Assembly: GCF_000270305.1 (NCBI RefSeq)
Contig: NC_015737.1
Span: forward strand, 306,501 to 370,500
Direction: 5' to 3'
DNA length: 64,000 bases
From: Clostridium sp. SY8519
GTDB lineage: Bacteria > Bacillota > Clostridia > Lachnospirales > Lachnospiraceae
Shown here: one piece after another, positions 24,913 through 33,851 of the stretch
Layout of the letters: the number at the start of each line of letters is the position of its first letter
How positions within the stretch are numbered: position 1 is the first letter of the stretch
Position numbers and translations under genes: made by a program
Notes under the pieces: model-generated
What the model was told of the DNA's origin: nothing
Databases searched by the model: none
Seen by the model: the letters and a program-made list of their open reading frames with translations, nothing else

Positions 24913-25466
24913 CAGAATTTCACCTGAACATTCTCCCGTTCCTCTGTCTGACTGACTTCATACATCTCCTTTTTTGTGAAATGGAACATGCCGGCAATCA
25001 GATTGCTGGGGAACATCATGACTTTGTTATTATACTGCTTTACGGTGCCGTTGTAATATTTTCTGGAATTGGCGATGTCCTCTTCCACCCGTTTCAACTG
25101 GTTCTGCAGATCCAGAAAGTTTGTATTTGCCTTCAGTTCCGGATAAGATTCTGCCACGGCAAACAGGCTCTTTAAGGCTGTGCTCAGCTGATTCTCTCCG
25201 TCCATCCGTTCGCTGACACTGCCGGCGCCCCCGATCATCTGCCGGGCTGCCGTCACCTTTTCCAGCGTACCGGACTCATGGGCCGCGTACCCCTTGACCG
25301 TTTCCACCAGATTCGGGATCAGGTCATATCGTTTCTTCATGTATACATCCATAGTGGAAAACGCCTCTTCTACATTGTTTCTGCTTCGGATCAGTCCGTT
25401 ATACGTACCGGCAATCACAAGCAAAACAATTACCACAATGGCAATAATAACGATCCATGCTATCAT
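24912..25466 (-). CDS. lemA: LemA-family membrane protein
   Basis: 184 residues. N-terminal transmembrane helix (residues 1-22), then the helical LemA domain (NGLIRSRNNVEEAFSTMDVY, KKRYDLIPNLVETVKGYAAH, VAESYPELKANTNFLDLQ). The NVEEAFS(T/Q)MDV and RYDLIPNLVE signatures are typical. The molecular role is not established; LemA genes often sit next to TPM/HtpX membrane protein genes, which are not here. Ribosome binding site AGGAGGAG. Followed by ygiQ with a one-base overlap. Confidence 0.9.
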   Translation of the reverse strand: MIAWIVIIAIVVIVLLVIAGTYNGLIRSRNNVEEAFSTMDVYMKKRYDLIPNLVETVKGYAAHESGTLEKVTAARQMIGGAGSVSERMDGENQLSTALKSLFAVAESYPELKANTNFLDLQNQLKRVEEDIANSRKYYNGTVKQYNNKVMMFPSNLIAGMFHFTKKEMYEVSQTEERENVQVKF

Positions 25467-25560
25467 ATGCTTCTCCTCCTGACTGAGTTTTGTCTATCAT
25501 AGCACAACCCGGCCGGTGCTGTCTGCAGTTTTTCACAGAATGCCCCGGCAGAAATTCCCT

Positions 25561-25611
25561 GCAGAAAGAAACCGCCCTGCCCGGACCCCCGGGAAAGACG
25601 GTTTCTTCTGC
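25561..25611 (-). terminator. Hairpin after the iron alcohol dehydrogenase gene
   Basis: GCAGAAGAAACCG (minus strand, 25599-25611) pairs with CGGTTTCTTTCTGC (25561-25574) with one bulge; the downstream T content is poor (AGGGAATTTC). Likely end of the pyrimidine operon, but a weak intrinsic terminator at best. Confidence 0.45.
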
Positions 25612-25651
25612 AGGGCCGAAGCCTGCCGGATCTTCTGATTTTTCTGCCGGA

Positions 25652-26755
25652 TTATCCCAGCGCTCTGGTATACATCCGCACCAGATCTTCTTTGTCCGGT
25701 GCAGTACTGCAGTTTTTAATATTTCCTGCCTGGATGGCGATTTCCGCGTAAGTCCGGATTTCCTCCGCTGTCAGCCGGTACTCCGGCCTGCCCAGCAGCT
25801 GTTCCATCTGTACCTGGAATTCTTCCGTGGTCTCCATCCCCAGATAACTCAGACACTGGTTTAGTTTCTTTTCCTGTTTCTCTTCATAAAAATGAAACAG
25901 CGCAGGCAAAAGATAGCCGTTGGCTCTTCCGTGGGGCGTCTCCTTAAAGTAAGTCAGCTCATAGCCCATGGCATGGACCGCCGTGGTCCCGGTATTGGCA
26001 ATCACCATGCCGGCCAGTGTGGAGGCATACAGGAGATTCTCCCGGTCTTTCAGCGTCAGGGTATCTGCCGCAACCGCCGGCAATGCGGCGCAGATCCGTC
26101 GGATGGACTCCCCGGCCAGCAGATCCGTCAGCGGGGAGGCATGTACGTTCAGGAACCCCTCCACCGCGTGAGAAAGCGCGTCCACAACAGTATCCACGGT
26201 CGTTGCATGCTTCAGGGTCTGTGTGTACCTTCCGTCGCAGAAAGACACTGCAGCGAAGATGCCCTCATAATTAATGGAGGACTTGGTTTTCGCCGCGTCA
26301 TTGGTTATAATCGAGGCCTTCGTCACCTCTGATCCGGTTCCTGCTGTGGTAGGCACTGCCGCGATCGGAAGGACCCGTCCGGTATAGGGTCCGGTAAACA
26401 GCCGCTCCGGCGGAAGATCCTCTCCGGCCAGCAGTGCAATGGCCTTTCCGGAATCCATCGGACTTCCTCCGCCGATGCAGATTACGAAATCACAGGCTTC
26501 CTGCCGGGCAATCTCTGCGCCGCGGTACACCAGATCCATGGTGGGATTCGGGGTCACCTGGTCAAACAGCACGTATGCCTGTCCGTTCGCCTCCAGGGCC
26601 GCTGTCACATCATCCAGGGCGCCCACGGCTTTTGCCGCATGTCTGCCGGTTACCACCAGAGCCTTCTGTCCCAGGCCTTTCAGGGCTTCCCGATTTTCTC
26701 TGATACAGTTTTCACCGAAATATACCCTGGCAGGCATATAAAAAGAAAAATTCAT
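25652..26755 (-). CDS. Iron-containing alcohol dehydrogenase
   Basis: 367 residues, group III (Fe-ADH). Dinucleotide loop GGGSPMDSGKA (about 94-104), PTTAGTGSEVT, and metal ligands in VDALSHAVEGFL, AVHAMGYELTY and TPHGRANGYL. Its start overlaps the preceding kinase-like gene's stop (TAATG), so it is the last cistron of the pyrimidine degradation operon. From that place it plausibly reduces malonate semialdehyde (or the methyl analogue) produced by the aminotransferase to 3-hydroxypropionate, regenerating NAD(P)+ in a fermenting cell. The family assignment is sure; the substrate is inferred from context only. Confidence 0.9.
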   Translation of the reverse strand: MNFSFYMPARVYFGENCIRENREALKGLGQKALVVTGRHAAKAVGALDDVTAALEANGQAYVLFDQVTPNPTMDLVYRGAEIARQEACDFVICIGGGSPMDSGKAIALLAGEDLPPERLFTGPYTGRVLPIAAVPTTAGTGSEVTKASIITNDAAKTKSSINYEGIFAAVSFCDGRYTQTLKHATTVDTVVDALSHAVEGFLNVHASPLTDLLAGESIRRICAALPAVAADTLTLKDRENLLYASTLAGMVIANTGTTAVHAMGYELTYFKETPHGRANGYLLPALFHFYEEKQEKKLNQCLSYLGMETTEEFQVQMEQLLGRPEYRLTAEEIRTYAEIAIQAGNIKNCSTAPDKEDLVRMYTRALG

Positions 26756-27417
26756 TATGCTTGTTTCCTTTCCTGCATAGCTTCCGGAAAACGGATCCGG
26801 ACATAATCCTCAATCAGTTCCACACATTTCTCTCTGCCGATCCGCCCGCTGTTTAACACCAGATCGTAGTTCGTGGGATTCGTCCAGTCCTTGCCCCCGG
26901 AATAAAACTGATAGTATTTGGCACGGTACTGATCCGTGCTGTGGATCAGCTGGTTCGCTCTTTTTTCTGTGACGCCCATTTTGGACATAATAGATTTCAG
27001 ACATTCGGACCGGGTTGCCTCGATATAGAGGGAAATCACATTGCTGTAATCCTTTAAAATATCATCCGCGCATTTGCCGATGATAATGCAGCTTTCTGTC
27101 TGGGCCAGACTGCGGATCAGCTCTGCCATTATATTAAATAAATTCACATCAGATGTAAAGCCGTGTTCATGGGGCTCCAGCACCGTATTCACCGGGATGC
27201 TGTGCATTCTTCTGACCAGCCGCTGCCTGCGGAGTTTTTCATCCACATCCACAAAGAGGCTTTCGTCAATGCCGCTTTTGTCCGAAGCCATCGTAATCAG
27301 CTGACGGTCATAACAGGGAATTCCCAGTGCCTTGGAAAGACGCATGCCGATATCTTTTCCGCCGCTTCCGAATCCCCTGGCGATGGTAATCACATAATTC
27401 TTTTCTCTCTTCTGCAT
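26755..27417 (-). CDS. Cytidylate kinase-like protein
   Basis: 220 residues from an ATG with AAGGAG 6 bases upstream; another ATG exists 5 codons earlier without a site. P-loop-type N-terminus with the Cytidylate_kin2 pattern (VITIARGFGSGGKDIGMRLS, then KALGIPCYDRQLI) and C-terminal YQFYSGGKDWTNPTNYDLVL and NSGRIGREKC. These clostridial proteins resemble CMP kinase but lack a proven substrate. It sits between the amidohydrolase and iron alcohol dehydrogenase genes. Its place in a pyrimidine catabolic operon suggests action on a pyrimidine nucleotide, or simple co-transcription. Confidence 0.82.
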   Translation of the reverse strand: MQKREKNYVITIARGFGSGGKDIGMRLSKALGIPCYDRQLITMASDKSGIDESLFVDVDEKLRRQRLVRRMHSIPVNTVLEPHEHGFTSDVNLFNIMAELIRSLAQTESCIIIGKCADDILKDYSNVISLYIEATRSECLKSIMSKMGVTEKRANQLIHSTDQYRAKYYQFYSGGKDWTNPTNYDLVLNSGRIGREKCVELIEDYVRIRFPEAMQERKQA

Positions 27418-27483
27418 AACGTTCTCCTTCAAAAACGGTTCCGGGTCCCGCAGCAGGCAGAACCCGGAAAACAGGTGGAATGA

Positions 27484-28746
27484 TCAGTCTCTGTCGGCTT
27501 TCAGCACCGCGTTCAGCATAACAGAAGCGCCTTCTGTACAGTGTTCCGGAGAAGAATATTCCGGTTCGCAGTGGGAAAGCCCGTCTCTGGACTGAACAAA
27601 GATCATCGTTGCAGGAAGTACATACGCCGCAAACTGGGCATCGTGACCGGCGCCGGAATGGATATACTGATGGGATACCCCCAGTTCCTCACAGGATTCT
27701 TTCACATAACCGACCAGCTTCTTATCCCAGTAAACCGTATCCCGGTTCCATGCTTTTTCCACTTTGCAGGTACAGCCCGCCCAGGTCTGCTTCTCACAAC
27801 TCTTTACAATATCCAGCACCTGATCCAGTACCTTCGGATCTTCATGACGGACATCCAGGGAAAAATCAAAGTAATCCGGCACACAGGTATGCACGCAGGG
27901 GTGGCAGACCACTTCGCCGGTGGTATACACCAGTTCCGGATGGTTCAGGGCATCAATCTCTCTGTGCAGATAAAGCAGGGCCTGTGCGGCTGCATGGAAC
28001 GCATCCTTCCGTTTCGGCATAGGGAAAGTTCCTGCATGGGTGGTCTGTCCGTAGAATTTCAGACGATAGTTAAACATCCCCAGCACACAGTCCACCACTC
28101 CGATGTCCTTCCCGTTGTCCTCCAGAATCGGTCCCTGCTCGATATGCGTCTCAAAATAGTACTGATAACGGTCCGGACTCAGGCGGTATTTCTTCTCCCC
28201 TTTATAACCGGAATGCTCCAGGGCTTCCCCAAAGGTGCTGGTGTTGTCCAGAATGCTCCTGGAAGCCATCATGTCCTCATAGCGGAAGCCACTGCGGATA
28301 TCTTCCGGCAGATAGTCGTAGCAGACGATGCCGGAACACATCATTGCCGGCGGATACAGGGATCCTTCCTCGTTGGTCCAGATCATGGCGGTAATCGGAT
28401 GCTTATGAGGAATGTGTTCCGCGGCAATCGTTGTCAGCACTTCCATGGCGGACATAACCCCCAGAATTCCGTCATAGTTCCCGCCGTTTTTTACGGAATC
28501 CACATGGGATGCCATAACGATGCGTTTGGCATCGGGATCCGAGCCCGGAAGCGTGGCATACATATTGCCTACATCATCCACTTCAATCTCCGCGCCGATG
28601 GCCTTCATTCTGCGCTCATACTCCTGTCTGGCCTGAATCGCTGCCGGCGACAGGGAGTAACGGGTGATTCCGCCGTGACCCGCGTCACCGAATTTTGAAA
28701 ATGTTGCAATCATATCCTTCATTCTGTCCATACTGCATGTATACAT
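27484..28746 (-). CDS. N-carbamoyl-beta-alanine amidohydrolase (M20/AllC-HyuC family)
   Basis: 420 residues from ATG 28744-28746; the open frame extends 53 codons further upstream but without a start signal. Zn-hydrolase of the hydantoinase/carbamoylase family with binuclear metal ligands in MASHVDSVKNGGNYDG, IWTNEEGSLY, ETHIEQGPIL and SGAGHDAQFA. It removes the carbamoyl group to give an amino acid, CO2 and ammonia. Flanked by preA and, two genes away, dihydropyrimidinase, the substrate is most likely N-carbamoyl-beta-alanine. Allantoate amidohydrolase is the main alternative within the family, but no purine catabolism genes are present. Confidence 0.85.
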   Translation of the reverse strand: MYTCSMDRMKDMIATFSKFGDAGHGGITRYSLSPAAIQARQEYERRMKAIGAEIEVDDVGNMYATLPGSDPDAKRIVMASHVDSVKNGGNYDGILGVMSAMEVLTTIAAEHIPHKHPITAMIWTNEEGSLYPPAMMCSGIVCYDYLPEDIRSGFRYEDMMASRSILDNTSTFGEALEHSGYKGEKKYRLSPDRYQYYFETHIEQGPILEDNGKDIGVVDCVLGMFNYRLKFYGQTTHAGTFPMPKRKDAFHAAAQALLYLHREIDALNHPELVYTTGEVVCHPCVHTCVPDYFDFSLDVRHEDPKVLDQVLDIVKSCEKQTWAGCTCKVEKAWNRDTVYWDKKLVGYVKESCEELGVSHQYIHSGAGHDAQFAAYVLPATMIFVQSRDGLSHCEPEYSSPEHCTEGASVMLNAVLKADRD

Positions 28747-28814
28747 AATTATCTGCCTTTCTGTTTGTTCTGTCTTTCTTTTACTCACATTTCCCGCAGT
28801 CCGGGAAACCGCCG

Positions 28815-30329
28815 CTATCTGGCGTGAATTCTCGGTATGACCCGGGCGCCGGCGGAAATCGCGCCTGCCGGGCATACCAGCCGGCACAGCTGACAGCCGA
28901 CACATTTTTCCGGGTTCAGCCGCGGCTTCTCTTCCATGACAATGGCCTGATGTCCGCCGTCAAAGCAGGAAATGCTGCATCTGCCGCACCCCACACAGGC
29001 CTGCCGGTTAAACTTCGGATAACTGACGGTTTTACGGTCCAGCGCATCGGTGGGGACCACTTCGTCCAGGGCCTTTCCCACCAGATCCCTGACAGAGGAA
29101 ATCCCGGTTCGCTGCAGATATCGTATCATACCGTCCAGCAGATCTTCAATGATCCGGTAGCCATACTGCATGACGGCTGTGGTGATCTGTACGGTATCAC
29201 ACCCGCAGGCCAGAAACTCCGCGGCGTCTCTCCAGGTCTCAATTCCTCCCATTCCGCTGATCGGAACGGAACACAGCTCCGGATCCTTTGCCAGGTCTGT
29301 GATAAACCGCAGGGCAATGGGCTTTACTGCTTTGCCGGAATATCCGCCCACACAGGAGCGGCCGCCCACATCCGGTTCGGAAGCAAAGGAATCCAGATCC
29401 ACATTCATGACGCTTTTTATGGTATTGATTGCCGCGATGCCGTCTGCGCCTCCGCCGACAGCCGCTTTTGCCGCCACAGTCATATCCGTGATATTCGGCG
29501 TCATTTTGGCCAGAATCGGAAGGGAAGTTCCCCGCCGGACTGCCTGTGTAAATGTATAGACCAGGCGCGGATCCGTGCCCACGTCGCTGCCCAGCTGTTC
29601 ACCCACCATCTGGGGGCAGGAAAAATTGCATTCGATCAGATCTGCCCCGGCATCCTCCACCCGGGCGGCCAGTTCGGTCCATTCGGCTTCGCTGCTGCCC
29701 ATGATGGAAGCAAGAAACACCTTTTCCGGGTATCTCTTCTTCAGGTGACGGATGTACATGAGATTTTCTTCCAGCGGATGGGTGGAAATCTGTTCAATGT
29801 TTTTAAATCCCACAAAGGGGTTGCTTTCCTTGCGCAGGGCGGAAAACCGGGGCGAAGCTTCCTGGGGTGTAAACATGCCGATGGTTTTTCCGGCCACGCC
29901 TGCCCAGCCCATATCAAAGGCCTTCGCGATCATTTCTTCATTGCTTCCCACCACCGAGGAAGAAAGCAGGAACGGATTTTCAAAACGGACCCCCATGGAA
30001 GTAATGGACAGATCCGGGTTTCCTTTTTCCTGCCGGTCCGGCTCCGGAATTTCCCCGGAACCGGCCAGTTCCTGCAGGCAGTCAAGGATCTCCGTAATCG
30101 GTACCGGACGGTCGATCTTTCTTCTCCGGCAGGCCTGCATCGCCTTCCGCTCTTTTTCCGGATCCCGCCCGGCAACCTTTGCCAGGGCACCTTCGTAATT
30201 GTCAAACCGAATGGAACGTATCACGCCCGGAAGATCTGTCTTTCCGCCATACGCCTGCTGGCAGGCGGCCTGCGAACACAAAAGACATCTGCTGCAGGCT
30301 TCCTGCAGCCGCATTTTTTCATAAGCCAT
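28815..30329 (-). CDS. preA: Dihydropyrimidine dehydrogenase subunit PreA with extra N-terminal Fe-S domain
   Basis: 504 residues, about 90 longer than E. coli PreA. Residues about 108-430 are the FMN TIM barrel (SITSMGVRFENPFLLSSSVV, ECNFSCPQMVGEQLG with the catalytic-loop Cys, SGMGGIETWRDAAEFLACG). C-terminal 2x[4Fe-4S] ferredoxin: C445-C448-C451-C455 and C476-C479-C482-C486. The first 90 residues are extra: EACSRCLLCSQAACQQAYGG, then LPGVIRSIRFDNYEGALAKV, close to the Fer4_20 head of PreT/GltD but without its FAD/NAD domains. Reduces uracil/thymine to the 5,6-dihydro form. No preT is in the locus. Ribosome binding site GGAGG, 8 bases. Confidence 0.9.
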   Translation of the reverse strand: MAYEKMRLQEACSRCLLCSQAACQQAYGGKTDLPGVIRSIRFDNYEGALAKVAGRDPEKERKAMQACRRRKIDRPVPITEILDCLQELAGSGEIPEPDRQEKGNPDLSITSMGVRFENPFLLSSSVVGSNEEMIAKAFDMGWAGVAGKTIGMFTPQEASPRFSALRKESNPFVGFKNIEQISTHPLEENLMYIRHLKKRYPEKVFLASIMGSSEAEWTELAARVEDAGADLIECNFSCPQMVGEQLGSDVGTDPRLVYTFTQAVRRGTSLPILAKMTPNITDMTVAAKAAVGGGADGIAAINTIKSVMNVDLDSFASEPDVGGRSCVGGYSGKAVKPIALRFITDLAKDPELCSVPISGMGGIETWRDAAEFLACGCDTVQITTAVMQYGYRIIEDLLDGMIRYLQRTGISSVRDLVGKALDEVVPTDALDRKTVSYPKFNRQACVGCGRCSISCFDGGHQAIVMEEKPRLNPEKCVGCQLCRLVCPAGAISAGARVIPRIHAR

Positions 30330-30373
30330 GACTGTTACCTCCTGTCCGCCGGACCGCCGCAGAACGGATTTCT

Positions 30374-31744
30374 TTATCCGCGTCCGGCAATCCGCTTTAC
30401 AAATCTTCCGTCTCCCGGTTTCCCGACATAGGCGCCGTGATCATAGACCAGTCTGCCCCGCAGATAGGTCTGTATCGGATATCCATGGAACGTATGGCCT
30501 TCCCAGATGGTATGGTCATAATCGGAATGCATGTTTTCCATGGAAACGGTTACCTCTTCCTTCGGGTCGTAAATGACGATATCCGCGTCTTTTCCCACGG
30601 CCAGAGAACCTTTCTGTGCGCATCCGAATATCTTTGCCGGATTTGCGGCACATACCTCCACGGCCCGCTCAAAGGTGATTTTTCCTGTATTCGCCGCGTC
30701 CAGCATATAGGGATAGAGATTTTCCACGCCGGCGCAGCCGTTTGGAATCTTGGAAAAATCATGCAGTCCCCAGTCTTTTTCCGCCTGCTGGAACGGGCAG
30801 TGATCCGTGGCGACTGTGTCAATATAGCCGGCCTGCAGCGCCTTCCAGAGGGCCTGACGGCTCTCCTCCCCCTTCATCGGAGGAGAGCAAACAAAGTTTC
30901 TTCCGTCTTCCCTGCGGTATACGTCACAGGTAAATTCCAGATACTGGGGACAGGTCTCCACATAGACCGGATACCCCTGGTTCTTTGCCTGGATCACTGC
31001 CTCCAGACCTTCCTGATCTGACATATGCACGAGGTAAACCGGTGTGTTCAGGTGGGTGGCCCAGTGTACGGTTCTCTTATCCGCCTCGGCTGCCACAAAT
31101 TCCGGCCGGCTCATATAATGGTACCAGGCCGATGTCTTTCCTTCCTTCAGATACTGCGCCGTGCGCAGGTCGATCAGATCCGGGTTCTCCGCATGGACAT
31201 TGATCATGGCGCCCAGTTCCCTGCCCCGCAGCAGCAGGGTGGCCAGCATGCCGTCATCTACCATCATGCCTTCCTTCTTGTACACCAGAAAGCATTTAAA
31301 GCTGGTGATTCCGGCTTCTACTGCCTCTTCCATCTCATCCAGAATCGCTCCGTCGTTAAAATCCGTGATGCAGCAGTGGAACGCATAGTCACAGCAGGCA
31401 TCGGTCTCACAGATTTCTTTTTTGGAATGGATCAGTCCCAGGATCGTCTCGCCCCGGTGCTGCACCGGATAATCAAAAATGGTCGTGACACCGCCGCATA
31501 CAGCCGCCCGTGTGCCGGAGAGATAACTGTCGGCGGAAACGGTTCCGCCAAAAGGCATCTGCATATGGGTATGCGCGTCGATGGCTCCCGGCAGAACCAG
31601 CTTTTCGGAAGCATCCACGGTATGTTCCGCTTCCAGTTCCAGATGCTTTCCGATGGCCTGTATTTTTCCATGGTCCACCGCCAGATCCGCCTGAAAACTC
31701 TCGGACGCGGTTACTACCGTTCCGCCTTTTATCAGCAATTCCAT
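30374..31744 (-). CDS. hydA: Dihydropyrimidinase (D-hydantoinase family)
   Basis: 456 residues from ATG 31742-31744 (AGAAGGG upstream; GTG three codons earlier is possible). Cyclic amidohydrolase with metal ligands in the expected spacing: His58 and His60 (DAHTHMQ), the carboxylated Lys150 (SFKCFLVYK), His184 (NVHAEN), His240 (LVHMSD) and Asp314 (TDHCPF). It opens 5,6-dihydrouracil/dihydrothymine to N-carbamoyl-beta-amino acids. It lies between preA and the binding protein gene of the importer, the second step of the reductive route. Confidence 0.93.
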   Translation of the reverse strand: MELLIKGGTVVTASESFQADLAVDHGKIQAIGKHLELEAEHTVDASEKLVLPGAIDAHTHMQMPFGGTVSADSYLSGTRAAVCGGVTTIFDYPVQHRGETILGLIHSKKEICETDACCDYAFHCCITDFNDGAILDEMEEAVEAGITSFKCFLVYKKEGMMVDDGMLATLLLRGRELGAMINVHAENPDLIDLRTAQYLKEGKTSAWYHYMSRPEFVAAEADKRTVHWATHLNTPVYLVHMSDQEGLEAVIQAKNQGYPVYVETCPQYLEFTCDVYRREDGRNFVCSPPMKGEESRQALWKALQAGYIDTVATDHCPFQQAEKDWGLHDFSKIPNGCAGVENLYPYMLDAANTGKITFERAVEVCAANPAKIFGCAQKGSLAVGKDADIVIYDPKEEVTVSMENMHSDYDHTIWEGHTFHGYPIQTYLRGRLVYDHGAYVGKPGDGRFVKRIAGRG

Positions 31745-31778
31745 ATCCTTCACCCTTCTTTCGTTTTTTTATCGTTTT

Positions 31779-32936
31779 TTATTTAAAGTTTTCCGGTTTG
31801 TATACCAGATCCAGCCCGGATCTCTGGAATACCTGCGATACTTCCACCAGGTTCATGCCGGCTGCGTCCGCGGAAGCCAGGTTGGTCAGCCATGTGACGC
31901 CGAAATCAACGGTTCCGTTGTTGACTGCTGTGGTTTCGGAAATATCTCCGCCGCCGGATACAATTTTTACGGTCAGACCCGCATCTTTGTAATATCCTTT
32001 GCTTTCCGCAACGTAATATCCCATAAACTGAGCCTGCGGCAGCCATTTCAGCTGGATGGAAACGGATTTTTTCTCCGGTTTGAAAGAACCGTCCGACTTC
32101 TCAATGCTCTTCATAAAGCTGTCGTCCACCACGTCGCTGTCCTTGAGTGCCTTCAGTTTCTTCTGCGCGGAGGAGTCCTCCAGCTTCACGTATTTCTTCG
32201 CGATGGAAAGGGTCTGGTCCACAGCCTTTTTCTGGATACTGCCCAGATCTGTCACAGTTTTTCCGTCCATGTCGGTGGTAACCAGCTTGGCCACTTCACC
32301 GGCCATATATTTCTGATGATCCTGGGATACAGAAGAACCGGCCTTGTACACGATCTGCGCTGCCTCTTCCGGATGTTTCACCGCATAGTCCCATCCCTTC
32401 ATGGAAGCGTATAAAAATGCCTTCACCGTCTCCGGATTTTCTTTGGCAAACTGCTTCGTACAGAAGATGTTATCTTCCAGCATTGCCACGCCTTCCTTGT
32501 TCATGTCGATGACATTCACTTTATTTCCATAGCCGTAGCCGCCGTCATAACTGTTCTTCACCAGTCCCAGTTCGTTATAGGTCATGGCGGAAGCCAGCGT
32601 AATGGAATCATTGTCAAACTGATCCATGCTGTAATCCTGGCTCAGATATTTATCCGACAGATTGTATTTTGCCAGCAGGGCCAGCAGCTCATACTGATTG
32701 CCCAGGCCCCAGTTTCCAATCTTTCCGTCTTTGGCTGCCTTGGTCAGCACCTCTTTCGTGGAAAGTTCGGAAGATGCGCTCTCATTTTCCGCGGAAGCAC
32801 TGACAGATGCAGCGGCGCTGCCGGAAGAAGCGTCTCCGGAAGTTTTGGAAGAACTGCCGCAGCCGGCCAGAAGCATGGCGCTCATTGCTGCCGCGCATCC
32901 GATACTGAGTAACTTCGTCAAATGTTTTCTTTTCAT
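31779..32936 (-). CDS. ABC importer substrate-binding lipoprotein, NMT1/THI5 type, circularly permuted
   Basis: 385 residues from ATG 32934-32936 (AAAGGA upstream). Signal peptide with lipobox LLAGC (Cys26), Ser/Ala-rich linker to about 58. In relatives the mature protein begins with the strand/loop equivalent to VSIQLKWLPQAQFMGYYVAE and GGGDISETTAV, then continues with GKIGNWGLGNQYELLALLAK and MTYNELG, ending with the helical tail. Here the order is reversed. Residues 60-280 carry what is normally the middle and end (GNWGLGNQYE, ASAMTYNELG, AMLEDNIFCT, GWDYAVKHPEEAAQIV). Residues 291-385 carry the normal N-terminal part (IQLKWLPQAQFMGYYV to VSQVFQRSGLDLVYK). The frame is uninterrupted. Ligand probably a pyrimidine, from context. 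Confidence 0.88.
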   Translation of the reverse strand: MKRKHLTKLLSIGCAAAMSAMLLAGCGSSSKTSGDASSGSAAASVSASAENESASSELSTKEVLTKAAKDGKIGNWGLGNQYELLALLAKYNLSDKYLSQDYSMDQFDNDSITLASAMTYNELGLVKNSYDGGYGYGNKVNVIDMNKEGVAMLEDNIFCTKQFAKENPETVKAFLYASMKGWDYAVKHPEEAAQIVYKAGSSVSQDHQKYMAGEVAKLVTTDMDGKTVTDLGSIQKKAVDQTLSIAKKYVKLEDSSAQKKLKALKDSDVVDDSFMKSIEKSDGSFKPEKKSVSIQLKWLPQAQFMGYYVAESKGYYKDAGLTVKIVSGGGDISETTAVNNGTVDFGVTWLTNLASADAAGMNLVEVSQVFQRSGLDLVYKPENFK

Positions 32937-33002
32937 TTTTTTGTCCTTTCTGCCGATGGGTTCAGCCATTTTTGTCTGCTTATCTGAATGGTTTCTGTAT
33001 TT

Positions 33003-33851
33003 TCAGTGGTATCGTTTCATAATCAGCGTCTGTGCCAGCATCAGCAGTACATAAGACGCGATGCCGATGACACAGGCGGCGGTAATATAAACCCAGGCGA
33101 TGGAATACTGTGCCAGTACGATGTTTTCCCTGATCTGCCGGCCTACCCCGATGATATTCTCCGCGAAATATTCACTGACAATCGCGGTCATGATGCTGGC
33201 CGGAACAGATACTTTCAGTGCGGTGAAAATATAGGGTACGGAGTTGGGCAGCTGCAGCCGGAAGAAGATCCGCGCCTTTGACGCCGCGTAGGTATCCATC
33301 AGATCTCTGGAATAGGGCTTTAACTCGGTCAGGCCGCGATAGGCATTCAGGCTCATGTTTGCCGCCGCGATCAGCAGCACCACAATGGTCTTTGATACCA
33401 TGCTGCGGACGTCTGCCTGTGTGGATACATCCCGGGTCCAGTTATTCATCACCGGTGCCAGGGCCGCCGCCGGCATGGAGGCGAATGCGCCTACCAGAAA
33501 CAGCCCGCCTTTTCCCATCCGCGGGAAAAAGGATGCCAGGACAGCTGCCCCGTAGCCGGCCAGAGAACCGAACAAAAGTCCCAGCCCGGTCACTGCCAGC
33601 GTCGCTTTGCTGTTGGAAATCACTGCGTCCCAGTTTTCCCCGATCAGTTCGCTGATTTTTGTGGGAACCGGAAGCACAAATGTGTCTACCCGAAACAGCG
33701 CCTGCAGAATACCGCCCTGCCAGAGCGCGAAAATCACTATGCCCAGCAGTACCGGAAGCACAATAGTGGATACCCGCTGTACCGTCCTGCTGTCTGCCAG
33801 TCTCCGGTAAAGGCTTTTTTTACGCTTTATCTTCTGCGAATAACCTTCCAT
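33003..33851 (-). CDS. ABC importer permease (BPD type), second subunit
   Basis: 282 residues, about six membrane spans. The cytoplasmic EAA loop that contacts the ATPase is DTYAASKARIFFRLQLPNSV, then PYIFTALKVSVPAS, near residues 183-215. It follows the other permease gene with a 32-base overlap and precedes the binding-protein gene. Together with that permease it would make a heterodimeric channel of the TauC/SsuC/ThiX group. Start ATG with GGAAGGAAC. Confidence 0.9.
   Translation of the reverse strand: MEGYSQKIKRKKSLYRRLADSRTVQRVSTIVLPVLLGIVIFALWQGGILQALFRVDTFVLPVPTKISELIGENWDAVISNSKATLAVTGLGLLFGSLAGYGAAVLASFFPRMGKGGLFLVGAFASMPAAALAPVMNNWTRDVSTQADVRSMVSKTIVVLLIAAANMSLNAYRGLTELKPYSRDLMDTYAASKARIFFRLQLPNSVPYIFTALKVSVPASIMTAIVSEYFAENIIGVGRQIRENIVLAQYSIAWVYITAACVIGIASYVLLMLAQTLIMKRYH

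Noticed and set aside
28824..30431. Long plus-strand open frame antisense to preA
   Set aside because: preA has intact Fe-S and FMN motifs; the antisense product has none and resembles other shadow frames in composition.
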